Of a stretch of 64,000 bases of DNA, positions 59,159 through 64,000 are shown in pieces. Below the pieces are notes generated by a model. That model made no database searches. It was not told the origin of the DNA and saw only the letters and a list, made by a program, of their open reading frames with translations. How positions within the stretch are numbered: the first letter of the stretch is position 1; the number at the start of each line of letters is the position of its first letter. Made by a program: the position numbers and the translations under genes. Source of the DNA: Polytrichum commune (Eukaryota > Streptophyta > Polytrichopsida > Polytrichales > Polytrichaceae); assembly GCA_950295325.1 (NCBI GenBank), contig OX485805.1:498501-562500 (forward strand). The letters are read 5' to 3'.

Positions 59159-62100
59159 TAATTCCAATATGGTAACAATAATAGGGGCATTCAGAATATC
59201 TACACCAATATGTGCAATAAGGTTACTCCACACTTATAAATCAACATCCACACTATTTGGAATGTTTATTAGCATAGTAACAAAATACATAAAAGCAGGT
59301 TCTTATTGTGGTTTCTATACGGGTGAATAAATAAAGTTATAAGTTTTTGAAATCTGATTTTGACCCAAAGTAATTTGCATGGGTAAAATAGAAACCTATT
59401 TGTGTGAAGGAAATTAAGTACACATATGAGTGTAATAATAGGCTTGGTATCATATGTTATGTACTAAACTCATGTGCATTGAGGTAAGTCACCTTGAGAT
59501 GTCATTCATTACAAAAATATATAATGAGAAATGGATATGATATAGTATCATGTTCATAATAGCATCATACATATCAATTTTCTTATTGAAATTTCAAATG
59601 ACAACCCTAGTGATTCGCAATTTTGAGCCACTTCAACAACTAAAAATGATATATGGAGTTGGAAGAGCCCAAAAGTGGGCCAAGTTACCTTAAAGTTGAG
59701 CTACTTTAAGGTTGAAGCAAATATAACCATTAAAATAAGAGAATTGGTGTTTGTTTAGGAGGAGTAATAGTAGGGAATACTTTTCTTGTGTAGAAAAAAA
59801 AATTATAAGGAAAATGCAACTTTTTATAAAAAAAAAATCATGGAAATTGTTACAAATTTCAAAGCGTAAATTTAAGGGCAACACATAGTCGATCTATAGG
59901 TTAACCCATAACCGCTCGTCCAAATGCTACTCCTTGGCTCAAAACTCTTATGTGGGTAATCAATTACAAGCCGCCATCACGTACATCACTTTGTTCACCT
60001 AAAAAAATAGAGATCTCATCCATGTTGGCGTTACATGGCCCTAGTGAGTGATTAAATGGACCCGGTTGACTATGGATGCCTCAACCTTAGCTACAACTTG
60101 TTCAAAACTTAAACTTCAAAGTATTGGAAGTAACTACTTAAGGTAGACATGTCTAATTCTGATACCTATCTTAATCAAACACTTAATGTTGCTATGTGGT
60201 TAGGTGTACCTCCAACACATGCTACGTGTTCACAATATGATAACCATTCTAGGCTCAATAATTAACATAATTGAAGGAACCTATTTGACAATGTAATGAG
60301 CACAAAAATCTTTACTTCGATAATGATAAAGATATTCATATGAACTCAAAAAATGATGAGGAAGTGCTACGGCCTTGATTTGGATTTGGTAACTGTCTTG
60401 TACCAATTAATTGCGTGTTTCGTATCATATCTTAGGAGTAGTGGGCTAGTCGGAAAAAGTGATCATTTAATATCCATCTACCTTAAGCTAATGTGAGAAG
60501 GAGGAAGATCCTTGAAGCCCAAAGCGTTCTTTCGGGGGGGGAGGGGCTGGGCTTGAATCCAAAAGAAGGGAAGCAAGCGCAAAGACTCTGAGTCTCTGAG
60601 AAGTCCATTGGAGAAGCAAACCTCACTTGTTCACCCTGTCGCTCCCAGTCGATCTGCTCCTCTGCCTTCGCCATTTTGTCACCTCCGATTCCACCTCATT
60701 TGAGTAAGCCTCTGCAACAAGTCGTTCATGTTTTGCCTGCTTCTGGAATTGGCTTGATCAAGAACGGATCTGCGTAGCTGCATGCCTTGTTAGGGTTTTC
60801 ATAAACGCGAGTAGACAATTTATGAGGTTCCTAAGATCGAGATTGTAATGAAGGCCATAGATTTGAAGATGGACGGAGAATTTCCTGTTGTCTTGTTTGG
60901 AGAGATGGATTCCTGATGAGATCATTCCTGTTCAGACTTCGGAGAGCAATCTCCTTCTGCATCTTTCAGGTGCCTCGAGTCGTATAGAAAGAGGCCCTGT
61001 GAGTGGGCCTTTCTTTGGATCAGGGTTGAGCGTGGAATGATCGAGGGTTGAGCATCAGAATTGCCTGAAGTAATGCCGCTCTTAGGAGCAGATCGATCAC
61101 ATTGTCTTGAATAGGACAATGTTAGGCGAACTCCTCATGTGCTTTCTGAGTTTCTGATCCCAAGGGAAATATATTACTTCTTGTCATTACCATTACTAGG
61201 ATGTAATCTCAGTACTCGAAATTACCGCGCCAGTGCTGTGTAGGCTAACTTTGGCAGAGCTCTTGAAAGATTGCTTTGCATGCGTTGAGATTTAACTTCT
61301 GTGTGTACATTGGGTTTACAATATTTACAAGCATTATGTTAGGATCCATCAACACATGCTCCTCACTTTGTGTTACCTTTTTCCTTCTTGGAGACACAGT
61401 TACTAGGGAGCACTAAATCTGAGGATATTGATCGTACATGATCCTCTTACATGATACTTTGTGTATGTTCAGTCAGTTTTTTGGGAGCTGCGTATGTACT
61501 GGGGTTGTATGTCTAGAGGTGTTGTGGTTTAGGGGTTACTCTCCCGAAGATACATTTCTCGGTAGACAAATAATACGTGTTGCAGCGTCCTTGCTGACCA
61601 AGAAGAGTGTAATGAAGCAGAAGAAACTTGGAGAACACATTTACATTTAAAAATAACTCCAGACTAAATTCAAGTTGTAGTCAAGTTTCGGAAACTGAAT
61701 TCATCGTATATTGTTGACGTTGGGGTTGGTGAATCCAAACAAAAGAAGTTTCTCTTCCTGCCTGGAGGATTGGCAACTTAGAGGGAGAAGCAACTCAATG
61801 GGAACAGATTGATGGTTTAAATCAGAGAACACATTTACTCAAGGTTTTAGGCGCTGTATAGATTTAAATGTGATGTACTTCACAGACGGAGAACATGCTG
61901 TTAAAAAGGAGCTGAAGACTTGAAGAGATTCATTCACATGTTTTTGCTAGACAAGCGTTCAGAACTATGTAGACACGGAGCCACAAGATGGCTGCATTCA
62001 TGCGTTTTTTATTGCAACAAAGGTTTTTGCACAGGCGAGTGTTTGACTTGTAACCATACATCTGATATACTGAAGTAGTTGGATGGCTTGAGTGGTCGGT

Positions 62101-63269
62101 TGGCACAAGATGTCGGTTGTGTTACAAATCGTGGTCATTAGCTCAATCATAATAGAATGTGTCTATTATGGCAGGATGAAAGTGAGTGTCCTTCAAATTA
62201 TCCACAACGGATTGAGGCTTTCTAAGACTGTGATTTGGTGCGTGTGGGCTGAGGTCAAGCAAGGGAGCTGAGATTCAGTTTCTTTTGTGATGGGGTGTGG
62301 TAGATCTTGATGACAGGGTGGGTGCAGTGGATTTCAATTCTTTGCTATTTGAATTCAACACGAAACCTTATTCATGAATAGGAGTCACTTCCCTAAAAAG
62401 ACTGTAGCACAGATTCAAGAACAATTTATCTAAGGACAAGTTGGAGAGTTTAAGTGTTAGGGCTTCTTAATATGTGCTTGCAAAGACCCTCTGAAGAGAT
62501 TTCAATGATGGAAATTCCCCTCAATTCCTTTCATAATATACTCCAATTGGTGCAGACTGTTGTTTTGGAGTCAATTATTGTATAGACGCACAATCGCATG
62601 GGAATTGTGCAAGGTTGGGGTCAACACTCTGACGCATTCCTAGTTCCTCATTTCATTTAGGTAGCTCACGTGGCAATTGAATTTGTAAGAATGGTTGCAA
62701 GGGGTTCGCTGCAAGCAATTCATTATTGCAGATGTCTTGTTTTCTCCACTTTGGATGCAAGAATATAGAAGTTGCTTGTTCTGGTCCCTGATTTCTGGTT
62801 TGTTGTTTGAGTGCAGACACTGTCCCTCCACACAATCAAGACCAATGAGTGGAAAGAGAGAGTGATAAGAAGATGAGTCCATGGCTTTGTGAAACAGCAG
62901 GACTAATGGTCATGAACCCAACCTCCAGGCAGCACTATCACAAGGCCTATACGTCAGTAAATTTGTTGAGGGCATAATGGAACCTGATCCCACCACTGTC
63001 ATTCTGTTTGGGGGCAGTAGTGTTGGTGATTGCACAATGTTCAAGGAATAATGGAGGGGTGGGTTGCAGTTGGAGGTGGGGGCATATGGTATCTTCCCTG
63101 TGGGGAGGGAGACAACCAGATTTAAGCATCTGAACAGAGGAGAGCAGTGGGATTCGAGCAGCTCAATGGATGAGGACTTTGTTTAACTGGTTGTTCTGTA
63201 GAGATGCTTGATTGGCGAGAATTGGACTGAGGGCAAGGGGAGGGACATACAGTGGTAAAGGGAACTACA
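59159..63269. other. Intergenic region and 5' flank of the F-box gene
   Basis: AT-rich to about 60400, then more GC-balanced. On the minus strand, 60674-60627 reads MAKAEEQIDWERQGEQ followed by a GTGAGG donor-like site, which looks like a first coding exon, but no partner exons were found. The 61-63.2 kb part may hold untranslated exons or introns of the F-box gene; none can be fixed. Confidence 0.35.
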
Positions 63270-64000
63270 ATGGGTGGCTCAGGGGGCGGAAGTCTGCTCC
63301 AGGACATTCCTGATGATGTGCTAGCTGTAATCTCAGCGTCCATGCACTTTCGAGATCTGCTCAATCTTAGCTTCACGTGCCAAAAATTCCGGTTGATTTG
63401 TGAGTCGGACAAGCTATGGATGCCCCACTGTTTAGGAATTGTGGCTGTGGACCTACCTGAATGGCGCAAGGTTATGCCCTCTTGGAAGGCCCTCTTCAGG
63501 TTCTTAATCTCTGTAAAGTCCCTAGTTGGCATTTGGGTGCATCAGAACCCAGAGCTTGGAAACATGGTGTATGTCACATGGGGTTTTGTCTCTGTGGTGG
63601 CGTGTCGTATCATCCCTCAGGAGATGGGACCCAATGGTCTTGACACGGGGCTTTTGTGGGCTCCTGTGTTTGAGATTGTGGGGAATGAAGACGGTTCATT
63701 AGCTTTTTTCCTTCATGGCAGAGAGGGGGAGAGAGACTATTTCTACCCTGGGCGATTTAAATGTGGGAAAGAAGAGCCAAATGTCCTCTTGTTAGAAGCA
63801 GAGCCGCTGCTCTCACACAATGAGCTTCCTGCCACCATCAGGTCAGCAACCATGATGGACCAGTATGAGGACTATTCTGCTGGTGAAGATGTGAAGGTTG
63901 TGGCTAAGTCTCGGGGGTTTAAAGGGAAGAAGAAAGTGGCAACCACAGATCCACTCCAATTCCACCAACTTGCCTTTGGTGACAGAAGGCGATTGTTGGA
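63270..64000 (+). CDS. F-box protein (At5g39450-like), 3' partial
   Basis: ATG 63270 opens a frame running off the window end (243 codons). An F-box at about residues 9-50 (LLQDIPDDVLAVISASMHF, then LNLSFTCQKF and LW) is followed by KSLVGIWVHQNPELGNMVYV, SVVACRIIPQEMGP and SLAFFLHGR. I recall this order and wording from the plant F-box protein At5g39450 and its relatives. F-box proteins link a substrate to the SCF ubiquitin ligase through SKP1; the substrate of this group is not known to me. The start is supported by immediate in-frame F-box homology. It was not checked for introns, and none is needed within the window. Confidence 0.9.
   Translation, partial: MGGSGGGSLLQDIPDDVLAVISASMHFRDLLNLSFTCQKFRLICESDKLWMPHCLGIVAVDLPEWRKVMPSWKALFRFLISVKSLVGIWVHQNPELGNMVYVTWGFVSVVACRIIPQEMGPNGLDTGLLWAPVFEIVGNEDGSLAFFLHGREGERDYFYPGRFKCGKEEPNVLLLEAEPLLSHNELPATIRSATMMDQYEDYSAGEDVKVVAKSRGFKGKKKVATTDPLQFHQLAFGDRRRLL

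Overview
The window looks like nuclear DNA of a land plant with a repeat-rich genome. The plant identity rests on intron-split genes of plant type: a plastid-targeted TPR protein, a ferroportin/IREG transporter, an ARID-ELM2-SANT chromatin protein, cytosolic ribosomal protein S29, and an F-box protein resembling Arabidopsis At5g39450. Wide AT-rich gaps and the mix of mobile elements (LINE with RNase H, hAT, Tc1, many foldback elements) suggest a seed-free plant such as a fern or lycophyte, but that is inference.

Layout: 1-2.0 kb, last exons of a TMEM97-like membrane protein (+). 4.3-4.9 kb, RPS29 (-), three exons, the last coding only nine bases. 5-13.8 kb, no supported gene. 13.8-29.2 kb, an old LINE (-) split by a 13,791-bp hAT element (14684-28474) that has a perfect 8-bp target duplication and matching 13-bp termini. 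29.2-33.8 kb, repeats and small foldback elements. 33.8-36.9 kb, ARID-ELM2-SANT gene (-). 38-46 kb, gene-poor with several elements. 46.2-51.0 kb, nine-exon ferroportin (+). 51.8-53.4 kb, a Tc1 DD34E element. 54.0-57.5 kb, TPR gene (-). 58.0-59.2 kb, a non-coding inverted-repeat element. 63.3 kb to the end, F-box gene (+), cut by the window edge.

The most unusual object is the hAT element. Besides its BED/DUF659/hATC transposase it contains a coiled-coil RING-finger gene, a protein-kinase-like gene and an unidentified acidic ORF. The RING, transposase and kinase genes share one promoter layout: a G-rich tract of about 160-270 bp directly upstream of a TATA box, with G always on the + strand whichever way the gene runs. 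The RING and kinase reading frames, and the BED-transposase junction, are broken by in-frame stops (often TAG) and frameshifts. This copy therefore looks like a decayed member of a gene-carrying hAT family, or one moved in trans. The single-copy genes around it look intact and unrelated to one another; no operon-like organisation is expected or seen.
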